Source: Pseudomonas sp. efr-133-TYG-5 (lineage in GTDB: Bacteria > Pseudomonadota > Gammaproteobacteria > Pseudomonadales > Pseudomonadaceae). From it: a stretch of DNA of 64,000 nt. The notes beneath the pieces are model-generated. The model was given only the letters and a program-made list of their open reading frames with translations, was not told the origin of the DNA and made no database searches. The translations under genes and the position numbers were made by a program. Location of the stretch: positions 1,488,001-1,552,000 of the forward strand of contig NZ_JARVSM010000001.1 of the NCBI RefSeq assembly GCF_030209175.1, read 5' to 3'. Shown here one piece after another: positions 41,621 to 49,468 of this stretch (the stretch's first letter is position 1; every line of letters starts with the position of its first letter).

Positions 41621-42550
41621 TCAGGAAAACCTTAATGGAGTCGATGATGATGTAACTTTACAGACTATTCCGATTTTATCTAATAATTTTTGCAAGCCTG
41701 CTCTTCGTAATTCAAAATCACCAGATGGACCGATAATAATCTCTTGGATACTGTTCCTGTTAAAATTAACAGGCACATAGGGGAAAATTATCCCATTACG
41801 TTCTCTGAACTTAACGTCACTTTCTTTATAGTCATAACGCTCATCAACTCGACTTATCTTGGATGACAGCACTAACCTGCGCTCAACCTCGTGCTTAAAT
41901 CCTTCAAACTTGTAAGCCCCACAAGAAAATACAATTTCATTAAAAATTCTTTCCAGTTGCCTCTTAGGGGCATGCTCGTGGTGGTCCCTTATAACTTGAG
42001 ATAAAATTGTGCTTTTTGATTTATCCTTCTCTTTTGCATTGCCATGATCTTCCGCAGCAATCCCTTTCTTGATTGCCTCAAGTATTACATCTCTAGACAG
42101 AATTTTTTCTAATCGCTCATTAAAGCTCGATGACTCATACAACACACTTTCGAACTTAATGGCGTATTTAGTCGCAAATTCTAATTTCTCTGAAGGGTCA
42201 AAAAATGAATCTTCATCAAAACAAATGCAATAGCCTTGGTTCTTTTCGCAATAGCTAAACCAATGAGAAATACTATCCCTATCCTTGGCAAAGGAAACGA
42301 CATATGTATCTCTACCCAGCACGTTGGGTTCAATAAATTTGCGAAGAGTTTCATAAAAACGAATGAGCACCTCCTTATAAGGATCAACCATCGAATCGAT
42401 TTTTTGGTCGATAAATGCTAGTGCCGCAGCATAACCATGAACATGTTCTTTATGATCATTCAGGAAGGCGATATCTGTCGCCCAAAATTGGCTATGGGTC
42501 AACATTCCGATCAGCGAAGAAGCGGAGGTGTAGTGGTAAATTTTCTTCAT
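41621..42550 (-). CDS. DUF2971-type protein next to cI, candidate superinfection-exclusion or defence gene
   Basis: This 309-aa AT-rich gene is convergent with cI. 'IYHYTSASSLIGMLTHSQFWATDIAFLND' opens the protein, and 'YVVSFAKDRDSISHWFSYC', 'FKHEVERRLVL' follow, as in the DUF2971 family. The biochemical role is unknown; the His-Tyr-Thr-Ser start faintly recalls ADP-ribosyltransferase folds, which is only a guess. Genes at this place in prophages are often expressed in the lysogen and block other phages. Confidence 0.75.
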   Translation of the reverse strand: MKKIYHYTSASSLIGMLTHSQFWATDIAFLNDHKEHVHGYAAALAFIDQKIDSMVDPYKEVLIRFYETLRKFIEPNVLGRDTYVVSFAKDRDSISHWFSYCEKNQGYCICFDEDSFFDPSEKLEFATKYAIKFESVLYESSSFNERLEKILSRDVILEAIKKGIAAEDHGNAKEKDKSKSTILSQVIRDHHEHAPKRQLERIFNEIVFSCGAYKFEGFKHEVERRLVLSSKISRVDERYDYKESDVKFRERNGIIFPYVPVNFNRNSIQEIIIGPSGDFELRRAGLQKLLDKIGIVCKVTSSSTPLRFS

Positions 42551-42613
42551 ATGATCCTCGTTTCATTACTGTGATCATAACAATGAGCGCCCCAGAATCG
42601 CAGCAAAATCATA

Positions 42614-42632
42614 AATCAACCAAAGGTTGACT
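42614..42632. promoter_or_regulatory. CI/Cro operator OL-1
   Basis: AATCAAC-CAAAG-GTTGACT fits the 7-5-7 operator pattern seen at cro/cI and lies upstream of the rightward operon. Confidence 0.72.
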
Positions 42633-42634
42633 TA

Positions 42635-42653
42635 TCGCAACCACTGGTTGATA
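42635..42653. promoter_or_regulatory. CI/Cro operator OL-2
   Basis: TCGCAAC-CACTG-GTTGATA lies 21 bp (two turns) from OL-1, an arrangement that suits cooperative dimers. Confidence 0.72.
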
Positions 42654-42690
42654 TTTGTCTCACTCTTCCACCACAGAGCGAGGCAACACC

Positions 42691-42867
42691 ATGCACACCA
42701 CAGCAACCCTACACGTCCATCCGGCTGCTGCTGACCCCTTCCGAATCTTCGAGATCCGCCGTCTGGCCCGCGAGAGCGGCTGCTCGTTTGTCACCAGCAA
42801 ACCGAAGCAGCAAGCTCGTACCGCTCCTACCCCATTCGATCCGAACGGCGGAGGGCACGCAGCATGA
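42691..42867 (+). CDS. 58-aa phage protein, first gene of the OL operon
   Basis: ATG 42691 with GAGG upstream gives 58 aa (MHTTATLHVHPAAADPF onward). It has no known motif. It overlaps the next gene by 4 bp (ATGA), so the two are coupled. Confidence 0.65.
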   Translation: MHTTATLHVHPAAADPFRIFEIRRLARESGCSFVTSKPKQQARTAPTPFDPNGGGHAA

Positions 42868-43454
42868 TTAAGTACAAAATCGACAACCGCACCCTGCAGT
42901 TGCTCAACGCCCAAGTGAACCTGACCGAGACCTTCAACCACGTCCTCAGGACAGCGCCCAAGCGTGAGTGTCTGGCGTTCCGTCTAAAGGTCGAACGCGG
43001 CACAACGGAGAGCACTTTCGTTGTCGCGCTGGGCAGCGAACGCCACACGCTGACCCTGACAAACGACAAGAAAACGCACCTCAAGCTGGCCGACTTCATC
43101 GAAGAAATTGCCAACGGCCCATTCGACGCAAGCAACACCAGCGATCTGGTGCACCGCCCCCACGCCACCAGGGAATATGGTCGCTTCGAGGTTTCGGACC
43201 AACAACGCGTGTTCGAGCTGGTACACACCGGCGGCGTGCTGAGCCTCGACATGGGCTTCGACTACCCCCTGCAAGTAGCGCTGCATCGCACCCACTCGCG
43301 CCCGGGCGTCACCACCATCCTGAGCATCGGCAACAAAAGCCCGCACACCAGGTGCTTCACCGCGTACGGGACTGATATCGAGATCTACGGCAAAGTGATC
43401 GAGTCCATCAACCACCTCGCTGCAGCGGCCACTCCAGCCGCGCACGCGGCTTGA
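42864..43454 (+). CDS. phage protein of unknown function in the OL operon
   Basis: This 196-aa protein is mostly beta/alpha with no motif I recognise ('RRECLAFRLKVERG'-like region, 'LTLTNDKKTHLKLADFIEEI'). It has an Ala-rich C-terminal tail. A GGAGGA site for the next gene follows its stop. Confidence 0.7.
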   Translation: MIKYKIDNRTLQLLNAQVNLTETFNHVLRTAPKRECLAFRLKVERGTTESTFVVALGSERHTLTLTNDKKTHLKLADFIEEIANGPFDASNTSDLVHRPHATREYGRFEVSDQQRVFELVHTGGVLSLDMGFDYPLQVALHRTHSRPGVTTILSIGNKSPHTRCFTAYGTDIEIYGKVIESINHLAAAATPAAHAA

Positions 43455-43464
43455 GGAGGACGCC

Positions 43465-43749
43465 ATGGAACGCACCCTTGCTCAGGCCGCAATCCAACTC
43501 GGCCTCTCCCGCCCCAAGCTCATCGCTCACATGCGAGAAAAAGGCCTGCTCACCGAGCGGAACCTGCCGGCCTACCCCAACCGCGACCGCGACTACCTGC
43601 GGATCAAGGACGGCCAGTGGTACCACGACCAGCTCGGCATGCAGTACAGCCAGTCGACCAGGGTGAAACAACCCGGCATCCGCTGGCTGGCTGATCAGCT
43701 GGGCATCGTCCTACCTGCCATACCGGCAGACAACCGTGACGTGGCCTAG
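43465..43749 (+). CDS. KilAC-type antirepressor-like DNA-binding protein
   Basis: This 94-aa protein starts 'MERTLAQAAIQLGLSRPKL', a helix-turn-helix, followed by 'HMREKGLLTERNLPAYPNRDRDYL' and 'GQWYHD', the layout of the C-terminal KilAC domain of phage antirepressors. It lacks the N-terminal Bro/KilA-N part. It may regulate the phage switch or only bind DNA. Confidence 0.75.
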   Translation: MERTLAQAAIQLGLSRPKLIAHMREKGLLTERNLPAYPNRDRDYLRIKDGQWYHDQLGMQYSQSTRVKQPGIRWLADQLGIVLPAIPADNRDVA

Positions 43750-43903
43750 GGAATACGCCCGCCAGATCATCGCCATGCGGACACGAGAGGAGCGCAACGC
43801 CGCGCTCCTTGAAGTGCCCGAACATCTGCGCGAGCTGACCAAACGGCACTGCCTGAACGCCTGGAACCACCCGGGCAGAAAACAACGCAAGGAGGCCCAA
43901 TAG
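43736..43903 (+). CDS. 55-aa conserved-looking phage small protein
   Basis: GTG 43736 overlaps the end of the KilAC gene by 14 bp and the frame runs to 43903: 'MTWPREYARQIIAMRTREER' then 'VPEHLRELTKRHCLNAWNH'. It is helical, basic and Arg/Glu-rich. The next gene starts 4 bp later after GGAGG. ATG 43775 is an alternative start. Confidence 0.65.
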   Translation: MTWPREYARQIIAMRTREERNAALLEVPEHLRELTKRHCLNAWNHPGRKQRKEAQ

Positions 43904-43907
43904 AGCC

Positions 43908-44225
43908 ATGAGCAACACAGCACAAAACCCGCTTCGCCTGCTCCCGGCCCCGGAGTCAGCCACTGTCGAACTGCTCTACCGCATATTCGGCGACGTCTTG
44001 ATCCCGCTGGAAAAAGTCCGCGAGCAGTACTTCCGCAATCTCAATGAGCAGTCGTTCGTAGCCGAGATCAGCAGCGGTCGCATCCAGCTCCCCATCACCA
44101 CGCTGGACACCAGCCGCAAGGCACCGAAGTACGCCCACATCCGGCACGTCGCCTCACTGATCGATATCCGCGCCTACAAGGCCGACGAGGACATGCAGCG
44201 ACAGCAAGAAGATACCCACGAGTAA
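43908..44225 (+). CDS. PrtN-family pyocin-activator-like protein
   Basis: This 105-aa protein resembles PrtN in order and length: 'LLYRIFGDVLIPLEKVREQYFRNLNEQSF', 'GRIQLPITTLDTSRKAPKYAHIRHVASLIDIR'. PrtN activates pyocin genes in P. aeruginosa after RecA-dependent loss of PrtR. In a phage early operon it may activate phage genes or influence resident pyocins. Confidence 0.78.
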   Translation: MSNTAQNPLRLLPAPESATVELLYRIFGDVLIPLEKVREQYFRNLNEQSFVAEISSGRIQLPITTLDTSRKAPKYAHIRHVASLIDIRAYKADEDMQRQQEDTHE

Positions 44226-44282
44226 CAAACCAAACCGATCGGCTGCCACCACCAGCCAACCACGTCACCAGGAGCACACCAC

Positions 44283-44702
44283 ATGACCGCTATACAGATC
44301 TGCGCACTCATCGCCTTGATCGCCCTGGCCGGGCTATTAGTCTGGGCCGGCTACTTCATGGGACATAGCGACGGCATGTCTGCCGGCAGGAAGGAGCGCG
44401 ACGCAGTCCAACAGGCCGAAAGCGCTAAGACCATTCGCGAATTGAGAGCGTCCCTCGAATTCATCAAGGCTGACCACGCTAACTTGACGCAATTCAGCAA
44501 ACGTCTCCAGCAAGCCTTGGCACTTGGCGAACCCGAACGCCAAACGCTGATCGACATCGCAGACAAGCTTCGGATCGCCGCCGAGACATTCGCCGCCTTC
44601 CGCACGGGCAAAAAACTCGAACGCGAAACTAGAACCCTGCGCGACCAGGCGCTGGCCATGGCAGAACTTCTGCAGATTGCCACGGAAGGAGAAGCAGCAT
44701 GA
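44283..44702 (+). CDS. single-span membrane protein with coiled coil, phage-encoded
   Basis: This 139-aa protein has one N-terminal membrane span (about 5-26) and then a long Glu/Arg/Leu-rich helix. The first residues 'IQICALIALIALAGLLVWAGYFMG' region form the span. Its function is unknown; surface exclusion is possible but not shown. It overlaps the next gene by 4 bp. Confidence 0.7.
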   Translation: MTAIQICALIALIALAGLLVWAGYFMGHSDGMSAGRKERDAVQQAESAKTIRELRASLEFIKADHANLTQFSKRLQQALALGEPERQTLIDIADKLRIAAETFAAFRTGKKLERETRTLRDQALAMAELLQIATEGEAA

Positions 44703-45340
44703 ACGGCACGCTCTCCTACTTCGGACCAACTCATTATCGGATCTCAGAGCAAAGCGGCGAACAATCTCGCGTACGAGCACGAATGTCGACCGCTTTGCTC
44801 TGCAACGACACGCGAGTCTACACCCACGAAGTAGACAGTCTCAGCTGCGCAGCAGCATGCATTAATGCTTTTCCTCAAGCCGCTACCGAGGCATCTGCCC
44901 CCCACCAAAAGCTGCGCCAGGCAGCGCCTCCCAATGCAACGCTGAACGCTGAGAAACGCTCGCCCGCGCAGCTTTCCGAGGGGTATACGCAGTGTGATGA
45001 GGCGGCAGAACCATCGCTGCCGACCTATCACCTCGACAAGATTCCAGAAGACAAGATGGCCGAACTGATCGGTACCACGCGCAGGGCATTGCAAGGCAAG
45101 CGCGCCAGAGGCGTCATTCCCAAAGGGATCTGGAACAGCATCGATAGCCGCATCTATTACAGCCTCAGGAGATACGAAGCATGGCTCGAGAGTCAATGGG
45201 ATTGCCCGCCGGAGTTGAATTTGCAGGACGGTCCATCCGCATTCGCTTCACCTGGAACGGGCAACGCCGTTGCGAAACCCTCCCCTATCCCCAAACGCCA
45301 AAGGGGATTAAGGCTGCCGCCGACCTACGCGCTAACGTAA
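44699..45340 (+). CDS. probable excisionase-like protein
   Basis: This 213-aa frame has a Xis-like segment near residues 118-165: 'KIPEDKMAELIGTTRRALQGKRARGVIPKG' then '[17 protein letters not shown]'. The N-terminal 110 residues are unstructured-looking. Its last 53 codons overlap the integrase start out of phase, an unusually long overlap. The place just before int supports a directionality factor. Confidence 0.65.
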   Translation: MNGTLSYFGPTHYRISEQSGEQSRVRARMSTALLCNDTRVYTHEVDSLSCAAACINAFPQAATEASAPHQKLRQAAPPNATLNAEKRSPAQLSEGYTQCDEAAEPSLPTYHLDKIPEDKMAELIGTTRRALQGKRARGVIPKGIWNSIDSRIYYSLRRYEAWLESQWDCPPELNLQDGPSAFASPGTGNAVAKPSPIPKRQRGLRLPPTYALT

Positions 45341-46389
45341 CCAGCCTGATCAAGCACGGCGTTCTGGATGATCAGCGCTATGCCGAACTGTTCCCCAACT
45401 CCACATATGCCAACTACGCGGCGACTCCCCGTTTCGGGGAGTACGCCCAACAGTGGCTCAACAGTCGCGAGATTGTGGCCGGGACACGCAAGAACTACCT
45501 CGGCTCACTCAATTTGTACTGGATGCCGTATCTGGCGATGCTACCCATCGACAGCATCACGTCGGTGATGCTGCGCAAGGTCGTGGCCAATACCGAATGG
45601 CCGACGCCGGGCGTGAAGCGCGCGGCGATTCAGCGCCTGACGACGGTGTTCGGCACCGCGGTAAAAGATGGCCTGATTAACCGTAATCCGGTGGAGTCCA
45701 TTGAACTGCCGGTGAAGGCTAGGAAACCCATCGATCCCTTCACGGTCAGTGAGGCCAACCAGATTATCGAACACCTATATAAGACGCTGACCCATTCGAT
45801 GCGGATCTACGCGGCGTACTTCGAGTTCGCCTTCTACACCGGCATGCGCCCCAGCGAGATCGCGGCGCTGCGCTGGGAAGAAGTCGATGAGGAAAAACGA
45901 CTGGTCAACGTGTGTCGGATCGTCGCGGACTACAAGATTGAGGAGCGCACCAAAACCCGAAACGTGCGTCAGGTCATGCTCAATAGCCGAGCGTTACACG
46001 CCCTAGAGCAAGCCGCGCTGGAGGCGCAACAACGCGCTTTGCAGAGCCGTCGCAAACGCGCCGAGTCGCCCTATGTATTCCCGCCAACCAAGAACTTCGA
46101 GTTCATTCAACAATCGAGTGTGACCGACAAACACTTCCAGGCTGCACTGACCGAATTGGGCATTCGCGCCCGCCGGCAATACAACTGCCGACACACATAC
46201 GCTACCATGTGCCTCATGGCGGGTATGAACCCTGCGTTTATTGCCACTCAGCTCGGTCATAGCGTTCAGATGTTGCTATCGACTTACGCCCGATGGATTA
46301 ATTCCAGCACTGACTGGGGTGAACTCGGTAAGCTCGAAAACAGCCTGATTGGTACAAAATTGGTACAGACAGAAACAGTACCCCTCTGA
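45181..46389 (+). CDS. int: tyrosine-family site-specific integrase
   Basis: This 402-aa protein has an N-terminal arm-binding domain ('[19 protein letters not shown]', about 16-34), a core-binding domain (about 85-175) and a catalytic domain with Arg223 ('[13 protein letters not shown]'), Lys258, Arg337 ('YNCRHTY', with Tyr in place of the first His of the usual H-x-x-R), His360 ('LGHS') and Tyr369 ('STYARW'). It inserts the phage into folE. The gene ends 8 bp before the folE start. Confidence 0.96.
   Translation: MARESMGLPAGVEFAGRSIRIRFTWNGQRRCETLPYPQTPKGIKAAADLRANVTSLIKHGVLDDQRYAELFPNSTYANYAATPRFGEYAQQWLNSREIVAGTRKNYLGSLNLYWMPYLAMLPIDSITSVMLRKVVANTEWPTPGVKRAAIQRLTTVFGTAVKDGLINRNPVESIELPVKARKPIDPFTVSEANQIIEHLYKTLTHSMRIYAAYFEFAFYTGMRPSEIAALRWEEVDEEKRLVNVCRIVADYKIEERTKTRNVRQVMLNSRALHALEQAALEAQQRALQSRRKRAESPYVFPPTKNFEFIQQSSVTDKHFQAALTELGIRARRQYNCRHTYATMCLMAGMNPAFIATQLGHSVQMLLSTYARWINSSTDWGELGKLENSLIGTKLVQTETVPL
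46350..46368 (+). other. candidate integrase arm-type site (right), inside int
   Basis: A pair of TGGTACA copies, separated by AAAT, lies in the last codons of int. It matches the pair at 4395-4414 near the left core. Confidence 0.45.
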
Positions 46390-46396
46390 AACCCTT

Positions 46397-46957
46397 ATGG
46401 AATCAGCCCCTGTGACACTGGAACAGAACTACACCGCGATTCTCGGCCAACTGGGCGAGGACGTCTCCCGCGAGGGCCTGCTCGACACGCCAAAGCGTGC
46501 CGCCAAAGCCATGCAGTACCTCTGCCGCGGTTATCAACAGACGCTCGAAGAGGTCACCAACGGTGCCCTGTTCAGCTCCGACAACAGCGAAATGGTGCTG
46601 GTCAAGGACATCGAGCTGTACTCGTTGTGCGAACACCACCTGCTGCCGTTCATCGGCAAGGCCCACGTCGCGTACATCCCGAGCGGCAAGGTGCTGGGCC
46701 TGTCGAAGGTCGCGCGGATCGTCGACATGTACGCCCGCCGCCTGCAGATCCAGGAAAACCTCAGCCGCCAGATCGCCGATGCGGTGCAGCAAGTCACCGG
46801 CGCCCTCGGCGTTGCGGTGGTGATCGAGGCCAAGCACATGTGCATGATGATGCGCGGTGTCGAGAAGCAGAACTCCTCGATGATCACCTCGGTGATGCTC
46901 GGCGAATTCCGCGAAAACGCGGCGACCCGCAGCGAGTTCCTCAGCCTGATCAAGTAA
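46397..46957 (+). CDS. folE: GTP cyclohydrolase I, with phage-supplied 5' end
   Basis: This 186-aa enzyme opens tetrahydrofolate/pterin synthesis by turning GTP into dihydroneopterin triphosphate. Cys78 and His81 ('[10 protein letters not shown]') and Cys149 ('KHMCMMMRG') bind zinc. Residues after 'TLEQNYTAI' are chromosomal; the first codons come from the phage. Either ATG 46397 or GTG 46412 can start it; the GTG product (MTLEQNYTA) would mimic the native MSLEQNYTA. No clear ribosome binding site or own promoter is visible, so expression probably depends on the int transcript. Confidence 0.95.
   Translation: MESAPVTLEQNYTAILGQLGEDVSREGLLDTPKRAAKAMQYLCRGYQQTLEEVTNGALFSSDNSEMVLVKDIELYSLCEHHLLPFIGKAHVAYIPSGKVLGLSKVARIVDMYARRLQIQENLSRQIADAVQQVTGALGVAVVIEAKHMCMMMRGVEKQNSSMITSVMLGEFRENAATRSEFLSLIK
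46418..46440 (+). other. prophage right attachment site (attR core)
   Basis: CTGGAACAGAAC then TACACCGCGAT matches 4281-4303 with two mismatches. It lies in codons 8-15 of the present folE. Confidence 0.85.
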
Positions 46958-46967
46958 TTCGTCACAC

Positions 46968-46999
46968 AAAAAAACCGGCGTTGATCGCCGGTTTTTTTT
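46968..46999. terminator. bidirectional terminator after folE
   Basis: AACCGGCG and CGCCGGTT form an 8-bp stem flanked by seven A and eight T. Confidence 0.9.
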
Positions 47000-47060
47000 C
47001 GTCGGTGAAAAATCGGGTAAGCTGCGCGCCCTTCTCCATTTGCACCGTGAGGCTTTCAAC

Positions 47061-47432
47061 GTGTTCGTAAAAGCGCTTCGTGTCGGCCTTGGCCAACTGA
47101 TCATTTTCCTCGACTTCATCACCCGCCCGGGCAAGAAGCAGCGCCCTGCCGAAATGCAGGCCCAGGTCAACGCCGCCGCGAAAGGCCTGACCCTGTATCA
47201 GTTCCACGCGTGCCCGTTCTGCGTGAAAACCCGCCGCACCCTGCGTCGCCTGAACGTGCCGGTGGCGCTCAAGGACGCCAAGAACAACGAACAGGACCGC
47301 CAGACGCTGCTCGACCAGGGCGGCAAGATCAAGGTGCCGTGCCTGCGCATCGAAGAGAATGGCCAGACCACCTGGATGTATGAGTCCAAGGTGATCATCG
47401 ATTATCTCGACAAGCGCTTTGCGGCGGTCTGA
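47061..47432 (+). CDS. glutaredoxin-like / GST N-terminal domain thiol protein
   Basis: GTG 47061 with GAGG upstream gives 123 aa. A hydrophobic N-terminal helix (about 8-20) precedes a thioredoxin fold with 'CPFC' at 51-54, 'KVPCLRI' with the cis-Pro and 'YESKVIIDYLDKRF'. It should reduce disulfides or glutathione mixed disulfides, perhaps anchored at the membrane. Confidence 0.88.
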   Translation: MFVKALRVGLGQLIIFLDFITRPGKKQRPAEMQAQVNAAAKGLTLYQFHACPFCVKTRRTLRRLNVPVALKDAKNNEQDRQTLLDQGGKIKVPCLRIEENGQTTWMYESKVIIDYLDKRFAAV

Positions 47433-47458
47433 TATTGATGTTTTGTTGCTATGGCCCC

Positions 47459-47530
47459 ATCGCTGGCAAGCCAGCTCCCACAGTGATCTGTGGTGTTCAC
47501 ACCCCCGGTGGGAGCTGGCTTGCCAGCGAT
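47459..47530. repeat. REPIN (type B)
   Basis: Two inverted REP copies with the core ATCGCTGGCAAGCCAGCTCC / GGAGCTGGCTTGCCAGCGAT flank a short spacer. Type B differs from type A in the arms. Related copies lie at 49306 and 58889. Confidence 0.85.
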
Positions 47531-47564
47531 GAGGCCCGCAAGACCAACACATTACACAGACAAA

Positions 47565-47592
47565 AATAAACCGGCCCTCGAGCCGGTTTATT
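47565..47592. terminator. bidirectional terminator after the aminotransferase gene
   Basis: AATAAACCGG and CCGGTTTATT form a perfect 10-bp stem with an 8-base loop. Confidence 0.8.
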
Positions 47593-47598
47593 GGTTTT

Positions 47599-48765
47599 TC
47601 AGGCCGCTTTCTCCAGTTGCGCCTGCCTCACCACCACCGCCAGACGCTTGAGCCCCTCATCCAGTCGCGCCGGATCGATGTGGCTGAAGTTCAGGCGTAA
47701 ATGCCCGAGGTTTTTATCAGGCTCGGGAAAGAACGGCTCGCCCGGCATGAACGCCACATCGTTGGCCAGCGCAGTGTTGAGCAAGGTTCGCGTATCCAGC
47801 GGTTGCTTCAGCGTCAGCCAGAAAAACAGCCCGCCCTGCGGCATGTTCCAGTCCGCCAGATCGGCAAAGTGCGTTTCGAGCGCTGACTGGAAAGCATCGC
47901 GCCGCTCACGGTAGAAACCGCGCAGTTCGCTCAGGTGCTGCTTATATTTTTCCGTGCCGACCCACTGCAGCGCCTGCCACTGGCCGATGCGATTGGTGTG
48001 CAGATCCGCCGATTGCTTGAGTTTGAGCAAGTGCGGGAACAGATCCGGGCTGGCGATCAGGTAGCCGACGCGCAGGCCAGGCAGCAAGGTTTTCGACACG
48101 GTGCCGGTGTAGATCCAACTGGATCGCTTCAGGCGACCGGCAATCGGTTGTGCGCTGCCGCCGTCGAACGTCAGCTCGCGGTACGGTTCATCTTCGATCA
48201 GGGTCACACCAAACTCGTCGAGCAACGCGGCGACGGCCGCGCGCTTGGCCTCGCTGTAGCGCACCGCCGATGGGTTCTGGAAGGTCGGGATCAGGTAGAT
48301 GAACGCCGGGCGATGCTGCTCCAGCCGCGTGCGCAATTGCGCCAGATTCGGCCCGTCGGCTTCCTGCGGCACGGTCAGGCAAGTCGCGCCGAACAGCTGG
48401 AAAATCTGTAACGCGGCGAGGTACGTCGGTGCCTCGAGCAGAATTTCCGTGCCCTGGTCGATGTACAGCTTGGCGGCCAGATCGAGGGTCTGCTGCGACC
48501 CACTGACCACCAGCACCTGGCTCGCTTCGCACGGCAGGCCCAAGGCTCGCGCCTCGGCGGCGAGCGCTTCACGCAGCGCCGGCTCGCCTTCACTCATGCC
48601 GTACTGCCCCAGCGTCGTCGGCATGTCGGCCCAATCGACCTTCGGCAGCATGGCTTCGGCCGGCAGGCCACCGGCGAACGACATCACTTGCGGACGCTGG
48701 GCGGCGGCGAGGATTTCACGAATCAGAGAACTTTTGAGGCGCGAGACACGTTCAGAAAAAGCCAT
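47599..48765 (-). CDS. PLP-dependent aminotransferase, class I/II (2-aminoadipate-aminotransferase-like)
   Basis: The start at 48765 (MAFSERVSRLKSSLI) gives 388 aa. Lys225 in 'TGTVSKTLLPGLRVGY' is the PLP lysine, 'EDEPYRELTFDG' holds the Asp and Tyr, and 'PTFQNPSAVRY' the conserved Asn-Pro. The layout matches the LysN/ARO8-like group that is also the C-terminal half of MocR regulators, here without a DNA-binding domain. The amino acid substrate is not clear. It is divergent from a MarR gene. Confidence 0.88.
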   Translation of the reverse strand: MAFSERVSRLKSSLIREILAAAQRPQVMSFAGGLPAEAMLPKVDWADMPTTLGQYGMSEGEPALREALAAEARALGLPCEASQVLVVSGSQQTLDLAAKLYIDQGTEILLEAPTYLAALQIFQLFGATCLTVPQEADGPNLAQLRTRLEQHRPAFIYLIPTFQNPSAVRYSEAKRAAVAALLDEFGVTLIEDEPYRELTFDGGSAQPIAGRLKRSSWIYTGTVSKTLLPGLRVGYLIASPDLFPHLLKLKQSADLHTNRIGQWQALQWVGTEKYKQHLSELRGFYRERRDAFQSALETHFADLADWNMPQGGLFFWLTLKQPLDTRTLLNTALANDVAFMPGEPFFPEPDKNLGHLRLNFSHIDPARLDEGLKRLAVVVRQAQLEKAA

Positions 48766-48797
48766 GGGGATCACCGCTAGCGAGGCTTGAGGAAAAT

Positions 48798-48814
48798 GGT
48801 CAAACTGATTGACC
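48798..48814. promoter_or_regulatory. MarR-type operator 1
   Basis: GGTCAA-ACTGA-TTGACC is a perfect 6-5-6 palindrome in the divergent promoter region. Confidence 0.75.
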
Positions 48815-48840
48815 GAAATTACGACAGTCACTACGGATAC

Positions 48841-48855
48841 GTCAATATGCTTGAC
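48841..48855. promoter_or_regulatory. MarR-type operator 2, overlapping the marR start
   Basis: GTCAA-TATGC-TTGAC is the same motif, centred 42 bp (four turns) from operator 1 and covering the ATG at 48847. Confidence 0.72.
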
Positions 48856-49293
48856 CTTAAAAGCCCGGCCAGTCAGCAACAGGCCATGGAAGCGTTTTTC
48901 TTCGGTTACCAGGCGTTCACCGCCAAGGCTGATGAAATGCTCGAACGCCGTGGCCTGTCGCGGGTGCATCAGCGCATTGTGTTTTTCATCGCGCGTTATC
49001 CAAATTTGAGTGTGAAGCAATTGCTGGGATTGCTCGGCGTGAGCAAACAGGCGCTGAACATGCCGTTGCGCCAGTTGCAGGAAATGCATCTGGTGGAGAG
49101 CGTGGCGTCGGAGGCGGACAAGCGTAAGCGTCTGCTGGAATTGACCGTTGAAGGTGCGAAGTTTGAACAGGCGTTACGGCATGAACAGGTGAAGTTGCTC
49201 GAGCGGGTGTTCGCCGAGGCCGGCGAGACGGCGGTGAACGGTTGGCTGGCGGTGAATCTGGCGCTTGGCAGCACTCAGTCACAGCTTGATTGA
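48847..49293 (+). CDS. MarR-family transcriptional regulator
   Basis: The start at 48847 gives 148 aa; an upstream ATG at 48796 would place both operators inside the gene and is less likely. The winged helix includes 'VKQLLGLLGVSKQALNMPLRQL' and 'VESVASEADKRKRLLELTVEG'. It probably represses itself and the divergent aminotransferase gene through two GTCAA-N5-TTGAC palindromes. Confidence 0.88.
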   Translation: MLDLKSPASQQQAMEAFFFGYQAFTAKADEMLERRGLSRVHQRIVFFIARYPNLSVKQLLGLLGVSKQALNMPLRQLQEMHLVESVASEADKRKRLLELTVEGAKFEQALRHEQVKLLERVFAEAGETAVNGWLAVNLALGSTQSQLD

Positions 49294-49305
49294 CTGGATC
49301 GACCT

Positions 49306-49398
49306 CATCGCTGGCAAGCCAGCTCCCCAAAGAACAGCGGCGTACACGGATGTGAAGAATTCCAAGCGCCCTGTGGAAGCTGGCCTGCCGGCGCTGAG
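49306..49398. repeat. degenerate REP pair (type B)
   Basis: CATCGCTGGCAAGCCAGCTCC and a diverged inverse (GGAAGCTGGCCTGCCGGCG) flank a spacer. Confidence 0.65.
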
Positions 49399-49468
49399 TC
49401 CTGCAAGGGCGATATATCCCTATCGCCTGACCTTTCGTAAACAAAACCAAAAACATTATTTGCTTTAT

